A stretch of DNA of 64,000 bases, taken from contig VZRZ01006168.1 of NCBI GenBank assembly GCA_013398175.1, positions 914,739 to 978,738 on the forward strand, read 5' to 3'. How positions within the stretch are numbered: the stretch's first letter is position 1; every line of letters begins with the position of its first letter. A program made the position numbers and the translations under genes. This DNA is from Climacteris rufus. Its lineage: Eukaryota > Chordata > Aves > Passeriformes > Climacteridae. Below are positions 12,450 through 25,300 of this stretch, piece after piece. Below the pieces are notes generated by a model that saw only the letters and a list, made by a program, of their open reading frames with translations, did not search any database and was not told the DNA's origin.

Positions 12450-13182
12450 NNNNNNNNNNNNNNNNNNNNNNNNNNNNNNNNNNNNNNNNNNNNNNNNNNN
12501 NNNNNNNNNNNNNNNNNNNNNNNNNNNNNNNNNNNNNNNNNNNNNNNNNNNNNNNNNNNNNNNNNNNNNNNNNNNNNNNNNNNNNNNNNNNNNNNNNNNN
12601 NNNNNNNNNNNNNNNNNNNNNNNNNNNNNNNNNNNNNNNNNNNNNNNNNNNNNNNNNNNNNNNNNNNNNNNNNNNNNNNNNNNNNNNNNNNNNNNNNNNN
12701 NNNNNNNNNNNNNNNNNNNNNNNNNNNNNNNNNNNNNNNNNNNNNNNNNNNNNNNNNNNNNNNNNNNNNNNNNNNNNNNNNNNNNNNNNNNNNNNNNNNN
12801 NNNNNNNNNNNNNNNNNNNNNNNNNNNNNNNNNNNNNNNNNNNNNNNNNNNNNNNNNNNNNNNNNNNNNNNNNNNNNNNNNNNNNNNNNNNNNNNNNNNN
12901 NNNNNNNNNNNNNNNNNNNNNNNNNNNNNNNNNNNNNNNNNNNNNNNNNNNNNNNNNNNNNNNNNNNNNNNNNNNNNNNNNNNNNNNNNNNNNNNNNNNN
13001 NNNNNNNNNNNNNNNNNNNNNNNNNNNNNNNNNNNNNNNNNNNNNNNNNNNNNNNNNNNNNNNNNNNNNNNNNNNNNNNNNNNNNNNNNNNNNNNNNNNN
13101 NNNNNNNNNNNNNNNNNNNNNNNNNNNNNNNNNNNNNNNNNNNNNNNNNNNNNNNNNNNNNNNNNNNNNNNNNNNNNNNNNN
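12450..13182. other. Assembly gap (733 N)
   Basis: This is a run of unknown bases in the CpG island between ALG12 and CRELD2. The long open frames drawn through it on both strands are artefacts of reading N as open codons. Confidence 1.
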
Positions 13183-13215
13183 CCGCTCCGCATCCCGGGG
13201 TCCTGCGCCCTCGCT

Positions 13216-13386
13216 ATGGGGCCTGGCCCCGCTCCTCGCCCAGGCCCCGCGCCGCGACCGGCCCGCGTGGTCTTGGCCGTGCTGCTCTGCGCCGCCCTGT
13301 TGCTGCCGCTGCCCGTTCGCGGAGCCGGCGAGCGGCGGCGTCTGGCGTGCTCCACCTGCCGCGGCATCGTGGATAGGTTCAACCAG
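13216..13386 (+). CDS. CRELD2: CRELD2 exon 1: signal peptide and CXXC motif
   Basis: This exon encodes residues 1-57. A proline- and glycine-rich start is followed by the hydrophobic core VVLAVLLCAALLLPLPV, a likely cleavage region around RGAGE, then LACSTCRGIVDRFNQ. The CSTC motif corresponds to the CXXC of the CRELD family. The donor GTGGGC starts at 13387, phase 0. The open frame continues past the donor to 13770, but that part is intronic. Confidence 0.95.
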
Positions 13387-16300
13387 GTGGGCGGCGGGGC
13401 CGAGGGGCTGCGGAGTGCGGGCGGGTGGCCTCGCCAGGGACCCGTCCTGCCGTGGGGCAGGGGAGCGGCGGGTCCTGGCGGGGGGGAGCAGCGGGTCCGG
13501 CCGGCTCTGCGCCCAGAGGCCGCACTGCTGGAGCTCCTCTCCTGGGCCGCGTTCGTGGCGGGTCCCGCTCCGGCTGCAGTCGCAGTGCTGAGGGGGGTTG
13601 GTGGCAGAGCAACCCCGTCTCTGCCGCCAAAGGTACAAAAAAGCTGGCACCGCTCCGTTGGAGCGTGCCCGGCTCCATGGGAAATGCTGGTGGAAAGCTT
13701 CGTTCCCAAGCACTCGCTGTCTGTTGCCACTGGTAGCAGCTGCGCATGTGGTACAGCACATTCAGCGTAGGCAGCGAGGGGCTGCCGCCCCTGGTGACAG
13801 GTGCTCGGTGCTCGGTACTCGTGCCGGCTGCTGCAGGCTTGCTCGGTCCCTTGGACAGCGAGGGGTTTCTTCCAAGTGTCGTTTGGTGGCATTGGCTGTG
13901 ACTGGGAACAGCTGTGCTGATCGCCCTGTTCCATATTTCTGTGCCTAAGTTACAATGTGGGGAAGATTTGGCTCAATGTTATCCAAACTGAATGAAGCAG
14001 AGGTCCTGTTCAAATGATATTAATAAACTTCCTGAGAACCTGAGGGAGAAGGGTGTAAAGTTCCATATATGGACGGGGTTTTTTTGTAAATCAAGACTGT
14101 AGCGAAGCCTTGTTTATGCATTAGGAAAATTTAATCATGTTGTGCTGTAACCTACACTTTCTCACTTTCCATGTTGTCATTAGCTGTGTCTTTCACTTAG
14201 CAATTTGATCAGCAGCTGTAGTTTCTGCATGGCAATTTTCACAATTTTTATATAAGCATTTACTATTGCCCTTAATTTTTATAAGAAACAAACCCTGTGT
14301 AATTTTTGGTACTTTTATTTGTAGGGTTTAGCAGACACAGCTAAAAAAAACTTTGGTGGTGGAAACACCGCTTGGGAAGAGAAGACTCTGTCCAAGTATG
14401 AGTCCAGGTGAGTTGACTCAGTACTTCTCATTCAGCTGTATTTTGTATCCACTGTGTGCAACTTCACTGTACCAATGTTTGTCTAGGACTTAAATATTGG
14501 ATGTTGCAGCTAAGATTTCTCGTGTCCAAACGTTAAATTCTACATGATTAAAATGTTGTATTACATTGGAAGGCAAAGACTACAGTAAAGACTTAAACCC
14601 CTTATTAATGCCTTTATTTGTCTTGTTTCTGAAAACAGCAAAAGTTAATTCTGTCATTGGTCATAGTAGGATTTTTTTCGATTTACTCATTGAAGTGTTA
14701 AAATAATGATCCTAAACAATGGTCAATACTTTATTGCTAGTCATAAAAGGCACAGAGTACTGAAATACTTGTAGAATTAAAGCAGTATCTCCTCTCTAGA
14801 CTTGTCACTATTTCAGTGCCAAAAAAGAAAGCAATTACTGAACTCTTATATACATATATACATATATTTGTGTGTATGTATGTATATATGTTTGACCATG
14901 GACCAAAGTAACCTGATATCTTTTTCCTACATTTCAAATACATTTTTTATCTTAGTTGGAGCACTGAGATGTTACTGTGAGATTCACTGGCTTGTAGCAA
15001 ATAAAAATACATGAAATTTATTGTTGAACATAAGAGAAAAGTGTTGCACACCAATTTTCTGGGAAGCTAAAAATCTATCAAACCTGTGATCTGCAAGCAT
15101 AGTAAATGCAAGTTACAAGGTTCTTGTGGTCGTTATTCTGGTTTTGGGGGTTTTTTTGACTGAAGTGATGTTTGTTACTTCTTTATTCTGATAATTTGGT
15201 GTGTTTCGAAACTGATTCAGGGCACCCCATAGATGATGGTGTATTTCATAACTGATGAAATGTTATAAGCTGAAGTCTGGATGCTCTGTTGTGTCTTGAT
15301 TTGTGTTGAACATTTAAGTTTAATTTATGGTTTTCCTTCTCTGCTTATAGTGAAATTCGTCTTGTAGAGATCATAGAGAACCTGTGTGACAGTAGTAACT
15401 TCGAATGTAATAACATGGTAGAAGAACATGAAGAACTTATAGAGAAATGGTGGTTCAAATTGTAAGTATGTTTTTTTTTTGGTAGAGATCTTTTTGTGAA
15501 TAAATTATCTAAGAGGATGAACTACTAATATTAAATCTTATGCATGAACAATAGCAGTATGCATAATTCTTCATTATCCTTCAAGAGCTGCCTTTGGGTA
15601 CAGCTGGGTTCAGGCTGACTTTTAGTATCATGTGCTACTGTCTTATGTTCTTTTTGATTTTCAATTCCAACGGTGTTGCACCACAACATCTTGACTTGCT
15701 TTTTTACACTGTCAGTTACTAGTGGAGTGCCAAGGGAAACTAACACTGGAAAACTTTCAAGTTTAGTCCCTTATTTGTTTTCCTTTGTCACAAAACTGCA
15801 AAGGGCTCTTTGGCTCTTGTGAGTTTTTTGTTTGCTTGGTTTTTTTTCCTGAAACTGCATGTTGTTCTCCTGGTAATCAAAAGAATAGTTGGTGCTAATC
15901 AGTGTAGAAGTTGGATCTGTTGAGAATGGTAGAGTGGCAGCTGACTTTTCCTCCTGCCTTTTAAGCTAGCCTGTGGTTTCTGTTACAGCAAAGCTTTTCA
16001 TATACCAGTCTTAAATATAAATAGTTCAAGGATGGCAGTGTAGCATTTAGATTTCTTAATATTTGGGTTTTTTTAGTTCCAAATTGTGTTTCTTCTAAGG
16101 ATTTTTCACTAATTTAGACTGTCAGCACTCCTATTTAGCTAGAATTCAATAGGGTGAACTGCCATAATAATGTTTTATAACTGGATAAGGCTTTTTGATA
16201 ATCCACTTTCTTCTTAATGACTGTTTTATCCTTTTACCTGTCTGTAGAGGATTGTACATATGTTAACACATCAGGTGAAGGGAGTAGAATAGCAGAGCAT

Positions 16301-19300
16301 AGAATAGAATATTTCAGTTGGAAGGATCCAACAATGATCATTTAGTCCAGCTGCCTGACAGCTTCAGTGCTGACCAAAAGTTAAAGCATATTGTGAAGGA
16401 CATTATCCAAACACCTCTAAACCACTGACAGGCTTGGGGCATCCACCAGCTCTCTAGGAAGTCTGTTCCAGTGTTTGGTCACCCTCTTGGTAAAGAAATG
16501 CTTCTTAATGTCCAGTCTAAACCTCTCCTGCAGCTTTGAACCGTTGTTATATGTCCTGTCACTAAATACAACAGAGATCTGCACCTCCTTCTCCACTTCC
16601 TCTCCTCAGGAAGCTGCAGAGGGCAATGAGGTCTCCTCCTCCACCTCCTAGACAAGCACGGAGTCCTTAGGTGCTCCTCATAGGACATGCCTTCCAGAAA
16701 GGTAAACTGGAACCCAGAGTCTTTAATTTGGCAAAGATTTGCAGAACTGCTCTTAAACTAGAAAATTTGACAAAGGAGACTTCCTAAAATAATCAAAATC
16801 ATTCATAAAATACATTGGATTTTGTAAAGTATCTGTATTTAATAGACCTTTTGGGTGCAATTAATTGTTGGCCTTCTTTTCTTTAACTTGCAGCATCCAA
16901 ATCTCATTCACTTTCTGTAGTACTTTCCAAAGACAGTTTCTTTGTCCATGAATACCTTAGGTGTTTTTTACAAGTTGTTACATAAAGGGTGGTCGTTCAC
17001 TGGAACAGGTTCCCCTCAGCACCAAGCCTGTCAGAGTTCTCAGGGATCATCTGGAGGACACTCTTGCTCATATGGTTTATGTAGGAAGTGCTGCAAGGAG
17101 CAGAGAGTTGGACTCAATCAACTGGGGGTGTATGCTAGTGCTCAGGCAGCACGTAACTAACTTCTTAATATAAAAAAAATCCTTCTAAAATAATACTTTA
17201 TCAATGCTACAAAAATGGAGAAATCATAACCCTATTGTCAAGTTACCAATAATTTGAGCAGATGTTAACATCTTTCCCAGGCTATCTTCTGTATAATTGA
17301 GATAAAGACACAGCAATTATATATAAGAGAAAGGCGTCAATTACACTGTCTAAACTATATGTAAACCTTCCCTAAAAGTAAGGTGTTTAAAAAAGAGGGT
17401 GTGTTCATGTATGAAGATTAATTGGTTTTATTTCTTGGTCTTATTTCACATTTTTCTTAAATATAATCTATAAAATTTGAGTAGAGCTTGTTAATAGTAT
17501 TGTATTTTAAAAGATAAATTTTCAAGTTAGAGGACTTTTAGAAACTGGTTCCTGAAATCTTCAGAAGATCATCTTCAGAAGAAACAGGTTTCTAATCTGT
17601 CATGTGCAGTAGATTTCTCTCCTGTGTTGTGCTGGGTCAGTTGTGCAAATTGGCTTGTAAAGAATCTTTGTTCTTTTTGTTTGTAAATGAGTATCTTTCA
17701 TATACAGAAAGAAGAAGTATCCTGATTTGTTTAAGTGGTTTTGCATTGAAACAATAGAAGTTTGCTGCCCTGCTGGAACTTATGGACCCGATTGCCTTGG
17801 TAATTTTTCTTCTGAAGAATTGAGTAGCAGATAAGTTTTTTTCACCTGTTTGTTTCAGTCTTTCCTGTTATGGACAAATACATGATGTATGATATTTTGC
17901 ATGACATACTGGCTGCTGTGTAGTATGTACCTGCCTGCTGCCTCATTATTGGGTGGCTGCCTTGTGAACATCCTGCCTGAATAAAAGTCTTCTGGGACTG
18001 TAGTAATGTACAAAGCTATCAGGGGTACCAAGATGTGTAGAAACCATCTGATCTGATGTTCATATCCACACCTGATCCATCCTTAAAGGCTCTTTGTGAC
18101 TTCAAGTCTGTTGTTTAGGTGGCCTTGTGTAGACAAGAATCCTTGACCAGTTTCAAGAGTAAAACAGCCAAAATGCTGCTGGGAGATTAAATGAAGAAAT
18201 TTGCAACTGAGGATCAGTTAAAAAGGCAATGAGAGAAATTGGGTAAAAGTAGGTGGGTGATGAAAGTAAGGTCTTTGCAAAAGTGATAAGAGATATTTTG
18301 ACCTCTGAAGCTGGTATAATTTATAAATCTCTAAAACCTTGCACCTTGTTAAGAGATCAACTTTGGCCTCTTAATATATAGGTAAAAATTAAGTCCCTGT
18401 TCGCTATATTGATGTAAATGAATGCTGGTAGGTTTTTACAACTGTGATATGAGCCTTCTCAGAGATCCAGATAAAATAAAGATACCAACTTTATCCAGGA
18501 AGCTAGGAAAATAAATAAAATTCTAAGCCATGGTCTTTATGCAAAATTAAATTGATAGCTGAACTCTCCTGGAGATTGTTTTGAGTTTCTCTTATACTTG
18601 AATATATTATTTAGCATTGCCATGTTGCAAATCGTTTGGTTACTTCCAAGGGTAAAAAAGACTTGAGAAATTATACCCTGGTTTAGTGTGACTTTTTTTT
18701 TTTTTTTTTACTAACTTTCTATTTTATTTTATTCTCTATGAAGAGGAAGGGACTTTGGGTGCTCGTGTCTGAGAACAGAAAATTATTTCCTTTAACATTT
18801 GACTTAAAAATATTTTTGATCCTTTTTAGCTTGTCGTGGTGGATCGGAAAGACCTTGCCATGGAAATGGCCACTGTGATGGTGACGGTACCCGAGGTGGA
18901 GATGGCTCATGCAGCTGTAACAAGGAGTACACAGGAGAATTTTGTTTGGACTGTTCTAGTGGTTACTTCAGTTCCTTGAGAAATGAGACACATTCTGTTT
19001 GTACAGGTAACCAAGTCTGAACACCTGCTTATATCTTTGTGCTACTTTTTCAGTTTTTGTAAGCAGCACTAGAAACAGTTTAAAATAACAAATGTAGAAA
19101 CAAAACATGGTTTGGTCACTCAGCTTTAAGTATAAAAGACATGTCAGTCAATTTGGTGGAATTCTAAGGTTTTAATAAGTCATCCTTTCAGACTGCCTTC
19201 GATTTTTAAATGTTTTCTGTTTTAAGAAGTAGAATTCATAAAAATCTTTGCCCCTTCCCAAGTATTGTTGAAATCTTGAGCTGAAATTACTGCATACTGG

Positions 19301-22300
19301 ACTACTTTGAAAGCTAAGTTTTCCTCATTTCTCAGATAAGGTCAAATGGAATAAATGGGCATGGAAACTAGTTAGATTCCAGTCAGGTATGCCTCAGATT
19401 AATTTTGAAACGAAGTCAGGTCTTGGGAATAAAATTTCACAATTGGTCAAAATTTAAACTTTTCTTTGACCCTTGGTGAGATTTTGCAACAACTACATCC
19501 TGACCCTGGGATCTGATAAGATTGTTTTTAAATAGTGTATATTGTTTTTTTAATCTGGTTGTATAGTAATTATTCTATATTACAATATGTAGGATGCATA
19601 TGTTATATATGGTGTGTTGTATATAAATATGCATGTACAACTGGATTTCTAGTATATTTTCTTCTGAAGTTCTTCAGAGTGATACTGCTTCACACATTGC
19701 TCTCATACCTAGTTGCAAATGAAGCAGTGTGAGGATTCATTAGATAGAGAAGTGCAGAGTCTGATGTTTAAAGTGATGTCCCAGCTCTGAGGTGATAAGT
19801 TTACCTTCCTAAATGTTTTAGAAATTGAACCTGCCACTTCTATTTACTAGAATTTCATGGCACTGTTCTCAGTGGGTGCAGATAACTGTAATTGCTAGGT
19901 TTGGTTTCCAGGGGCATTTCGGGGTTTTGTAGTTGTTTTGATAGGATAAAGCTGCATGTTTCTAAATTAAATCTTGACCTTATGGAGGTACTGTCTTGTG
20001 AATGGGAGTTTCAAGCTACTAAAATATGATGGTTTCCAGTGAATCCCGAATAAAGTTTTCTTGGAGAGTTTGTGTGGCCAAACTTGTCTTGGAATCTCTC
20101 AACAAAACTCAGGTTGTAGTTTTCTCCTCCCTTAGCCTGCCATGCTGCCTGTAAAACTTGTACTGGTTCAAGTAACAAGGACTGCCAGGACTGTAAAGAA
20201 GGCTGGATTAAAAATGAAGGCGGGGCTTGTGTGGGTGAGTAATGCTTGGCAGATTTCAGACACGTTCTGTAGTAACAATGGTTGGTAAGACTAGATGGCA
20301 TCACTTCCAAATTTTATTGTATTTCATGGAAATGATCTGTCAGTTTAGATTTCTACAGTTTTATTAGTCTCTCTCTTCCTAACTTGTTTCATGTTGCAGG
20401 AAAGCAGTATTTTCTCACCACTGGTGATTATAGTTATCTTTATCATATTGTTCACTGCAGGTCTTTTTAGTTTAGGTTAGTGGAATACAGATAGCAACAA
20501 ATGGGGTGTTTCATAGACATGAGTTTTCTGGGTGTTTGTTTGAATGCTAAACAATGCCCTGCTCTTTATTTAAGCTATTTTGTCAACCACTGAAGATTCC
20601 TTTTAACTTAACTACATATTTTGTAGTAATTGCACAATTGCCTTCACATAACTTTGTCCTAAATGCTCAACCCTAATAGAGTACAAGCGCTTCACTAAAA
20701 GCCATGCATGCTGACTTCTCCTGTTACTGGAGAGAAATACTGGGAGACATGAAGCTTGGTGCTTCCATAAATCTCTTACCTATTTCTGCCTTATCATCTA
20801 ACTTGGTTTATGAGGAGATAAATATGAAACACTTCAGCAAAAATGTGAACACTAAAACTACTCCCAATGCGGGAATGCACTAGCGGGAGAGTAACACACT
20901 CTGTTCAACTGCTTGAATTTGACCCCTTAAAGACCTTTAACATAATGCCTGGAAACAGTGTCTTAGAAATTCGGGAACACTGTTTCCTTTTCAAAGTGCC
21001 AGTGAGAACTGGGCTTGAATTACAGCTCCTGCAATACCTGCTTAGGCAACTATTCAACACTTGAGCATTTTTAAGATGCTTTGATATTGTCTTCTGTAGA
21101 GGTGGGTGTTTTCCAAATAATTATTGCCACTAATGAACTATAAATCGAGTAATCAGTAGGAATGATGTGTGCAGCAACAGGATGAGAGTGATAGCAAGGG
21201 GACTGAAATAGCCTTTCTTAGTCTGATTTTTTTTTAGTTAAATGCCGTTGCACCCTTTCTTCAAAATCACAAAACTTGCATGCTTTACCTTTGCAGTAGA
21301 ACTGGTTTTCAGCTTGACCGGTCCTAACCATAACCTAGTTGACTCTGACATGCTTTGTGTAGAATACTAAGTGGTGTGCATTTGTCTGAGTTTTTTAATA
21401 CTTTAAAAAGTTCCATAACTTGGTAATGCAGAATTAGAGGAGAAAATAGTATTTCAGAACAGTCGTCTGTCTGCTTGTTTGTTATGATATTTGCACAGAA
21501 AGAATAAGTGCATGGCTTGAAAATGACTGACTTAAAAATTACAGGGATTGCAGGTACTCTAGAAGTTTATTTGATCTGAGCTGTTGAATTTCTGATACAT
21601 CTTTTATTGTCATCAAACACCTTCTAAGGATCAGTATTGATTTTCTAATGTAGATTTAGGCTGAATAAAACGGTATATGTTTATTGCTGGTTCTGTGTCT
21701 AACATGTGGCATACCTGACCCCAAACTCATTGCAACAACTATTCTTAATGCAGTCAGTTTAAGTTTATAACATTCAAGTATTAATCTGGCTATTTAGTCG
21801 TGACTACTATTTTATGTAACTTGTCACTTTTTATCTTTTAGATTTAGATGAGTGTGCTACTTCTCCTTGCAAAGATGACCAGTATTGTTTGAACACTGAT
21901 GGGTCTTTCTCATGCAAAGGTTTCTTTTTAATCTGCTGTTGTATTTTACTGTCTAGAATCCTAATCTAAGTCTAGAGGTAATGCTAGAAAATGCATGATA
22001 CCAGATATTTGGTACAGTGTGGTCTGGTCCTGACTTGGCATGAGGAGGATGAGGCTTTAGACCTATTTATGAGGAAAGCAAGGATTTCTGGTTATTTCTA
22101 CTCTGCTCTTGTGAGACCCCCACCTCGATTAATGCATCCAGCTCTGGGGCCTCCAACATAAGAAGGGCATGGACCTGCTTGAGTGGGTCAGAGGACAACC
22201 ATGAAGATCTTGATCAAGAGGAGCGTTTCCCTTATGAGGACATGCTGAGAGAGCTGGGATTGTCCAGTCTGGAGAAGGCTCCAGAGAGACCTTATAGCAG

Positions 22301-25300
22301 CCTTTCAGTACCTAAAGAGGCCTACAAGAAAGGTGGAGAGGGACTTTTTACAAGGTCAGGTAGTGGGCAGGACAAGGGGGAATAGCTTCAAGCTGAAAGA
22401 GAGTAGGTTTAGATTAGATATTGGGAAGAAAATCTTTATTATGAGTGTGTTGAGGCACCGGAACTGAGAAACTGTGAATGCCCAATTCCTGGAAGTGTTC
22501 GAAGGCAGCTGGATTGAGCAACCTGATCTAGTAAAAGGTGTCCTGCCCATGGCAAGGGGTTGAAACTAGATGATCTTTAAGGTCAACTTCCAGCCCAAGC
22601 CATTCTGATTTCTTGTGTTGGTAAGCTGTCTGACTTTAAAGGTTGATATTTTAAACCTCAGGCAATGTTTTTATGCATAAAATATTTTATGTTTAGCATG
22701 TGATGCCAGCTGTGTAGGTTGCACGGGAGAAGGTTCTGACAAATGCAAGACCTGCGCATCTGGATACACGAAGGAAGATGAGAAGTGTACAGGTTGGTGG
22801 GTTTAGCAGTACCTGGTGGAACTCTGGGTAGCTTCCTCTTGGTTAGCCACAATGAGGAGCTCATAAGCACTTTCACCTTTGTGTGCTTCAGCTTTCTTGC
22901 CTGTCAAAATGAACCCAACCATTCCAGTATTAGCTGCAAAGATGTTCTTAATAACTTCCTTTATATTACTGAGCTAATATGCTTGACAAGGCTGAAAGTG
23001 AACCACTGGTACAAAGGAACTAAGTGTTTTATAGCAGGTTTGGGAAGCAGCTACATGAGTCTCTTGTCAGTTACCTACCACTTCATCAGATGTGTGTCTC
23101 TATTCATTTCGTAATGGAAAGGCAGGAACACTGTGGATTCTGCTGCCTTTCTTTAATCCATTAATGTCCAAGTTCAAATGATACTCCTTCATAGTGAATT
23201 AGACTTCCTCTGTGGGAAAGAGCAGAACATATGCATAATCTGAAGTAGCTATTAACTGTGATGGTGTAGTATTTGCAAGCTCTGTTCCCTTTAGCTGTAC
23301 TTTGATGGCATAAAGAGAACATGACTGTGGGGGAAATGTTCAGTAGGTTAAGACGAATTTCCTAATTGTGGCAAACATAATTTCTTAATACATTTCTCCA
23401 TACAGGGACTTGCAAAATATTAAAAAATAAACCCTGTACAGGGAGCTATCTGAATACCTTTGAAATACAGTCTAAATCATGAGGAATTAGGTTATTTTAA
23501 CAGAAATTAAATCTGTTACTGCAGTATTCCTGCTCCACAGTGTTTTTCAAATTTGAATAGAATTTTGTTTATATGACTAAGCACTTTATAACAAAGTAAC
23601 AGCAATGGACTCTCTTTCCCTGTTGTATCTCTAGATATAGATGAATGTAACCTTCCTGAAAAGGTCTGCATGAAAGAAAATCAAGACTGTGTTAACACAT
23701 CAGGTAGTTACAAGTGTGTATGTTCAGAAGGATTTGAAGATAAGGATGGAACATGTGTTCAAACTGTAAAACCAGGCAAGTATCTTTTCCAGGACAATTT
23801 TTAAAAAAATAAACTGTATTGACAACTTGGAGTTTTGTTGCAGTCTAAGGGTCTAGTTGCTTGTAAACCCCTCTGTATAATTTCTCATCTTCCTACAGCT
23901 GTGGTCTGTATCAATAGCTTATCGTGTAGGCCACTCTCGGACATGCATTTTTTTGGGTTAAAGACAGTATATGTTTTTAAATATTCTGTTCCGGTGTTGC
24001 TACATTCTTGCTTAACTCAAACTTGTGTTTTTAAGTCACTGTGTCTGGTTTTGCTATATAAAATGAGCTAGCAAATTTCTGCTGTGATAAAAAGGAGTTT
24101 GTGCTCCCCACTTTTTTCCTTTATCATTGATTGTAGTGACTTAAGGGTTTATCCAATTGCATGCAACCTGGTTCCACTGAAATCTCAGAAAATTAAGAAT
24201 TATTTTTGCTGGATGACAGAGCTGAATTTGTTTATTTTGTGATCACATAAGTGCCAGAGCTGGTGTGAAGGTGAAAATGGAGAATACATCCATCTGTCAG
24301 TAGATGGGAACTGTTTAGCTTGACTTAAACTATACCTTCAGTCAAAAAATTCAAGTTTAATTTTTTTCTAGCATGAACTGATGCTTATGGACAGGATTAC
24401 TTTCATTAAATGTTTCATTACTCCATTAGGCTTCTGTTACAATTCCAAAGAGAAAGATGGGGTTATTTCCTGTTTGCAATAACAGCTGTAGGAGAATAGA
24501 TGAGAGACATTTTATTTCATACCTTTGTCTCTACTTCTTAGCTTGTTTGCATGGTTTTTTTTGTCCCCCAATTCCATCCCCAAGACTGCTTTTTCATCTT
24601 GTTCTAATAAGTTATAAATATATATGTTGTATTGCTGCTCAAGGCCTCTCAGTTCATACCTTATACTCTCAGCACTCACTGTAATTAGCCCTTTAAAGTC
24701 AGTTATGGGCTTCTCTGACGCTGAAATGCAGGGTATCAGTTACTCTGCTTTTTAATGTGGTCTGACATTTTATGAAACTAAAAGTAAAATGAAAGGTTGA
24801 CAAATTGGCTTAGGTGTTTTTCTTAGATAATGCTTTTCCCAATATAACAAAATTGCTCTACTCTTTTAAAGGCTGTTTTAACATCTGAACTGAGCCGTTG
24901 GTACTGTAGAAAACAATTCAGAGTAAGACTTGCTGTATTTTTTCAAATACTGGAATGACTTCTGACAGGTTATGTGGAAAGGAGGAAATTCACTGTGAAT
25001 AGCTGAAAACAAAAGCCTACAGTAGAAATATCTGCTGATTTTTTTTTCTTCCACAGTATAACAGTATAATACCAATTTATTTGAAAGATTTTGTTTGCAT
25101 CTAGCAAAAAATAAAAATTAAAATACAAGCTTAGACTAGGAGGATGCTGCATGTAGATATTATATATGGTTTAATTGCTTCTCTGGTCTTGATAAATATA
25201 TTGATTTGGGTTTCTCTTAAAAAAAATCCTAATGTCAAAAATGGTAATTATATATGTGATTATGTAGGTCTAATTAATAAGATTTGTATTCTAATTGTGA

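Larger units (their letters stand above)
12180..13640. promoter_or_regulatory. CpG island and presumed bidirectional promoter of ALG12 and CRELD2, interrupted by a gap
   Basis: The base composition changes sharply to GC-rich, CpG-dense sequence on both sides of the gap and covers CRELD2 exon 1. The ALG12 and CRELD2 start regions face away from each other, and in mammals the pair is known to share a bidirectional promoter with ER-stress response elements. No CCAAT-N9-CCACG element is visible in the sequenced flanks, so the core promoter, if conserved, is in the missing 733 bases. Confidence 0.75.

Noticed and set aside
12101..13934. Open frames of about 500 residues on both strands around the gap
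   Set aside because: Most of each frame is N read as open codons. The flanks are GC-rich promoter and intron sequence, and only the 57 residues of CRELD2 exon 1 are coding.
22179..22385. 68-residue frame rich in charged residues
   Set aside because: It lies inside the sense-oriented CR1 fragment of CRELD2 intron 7.
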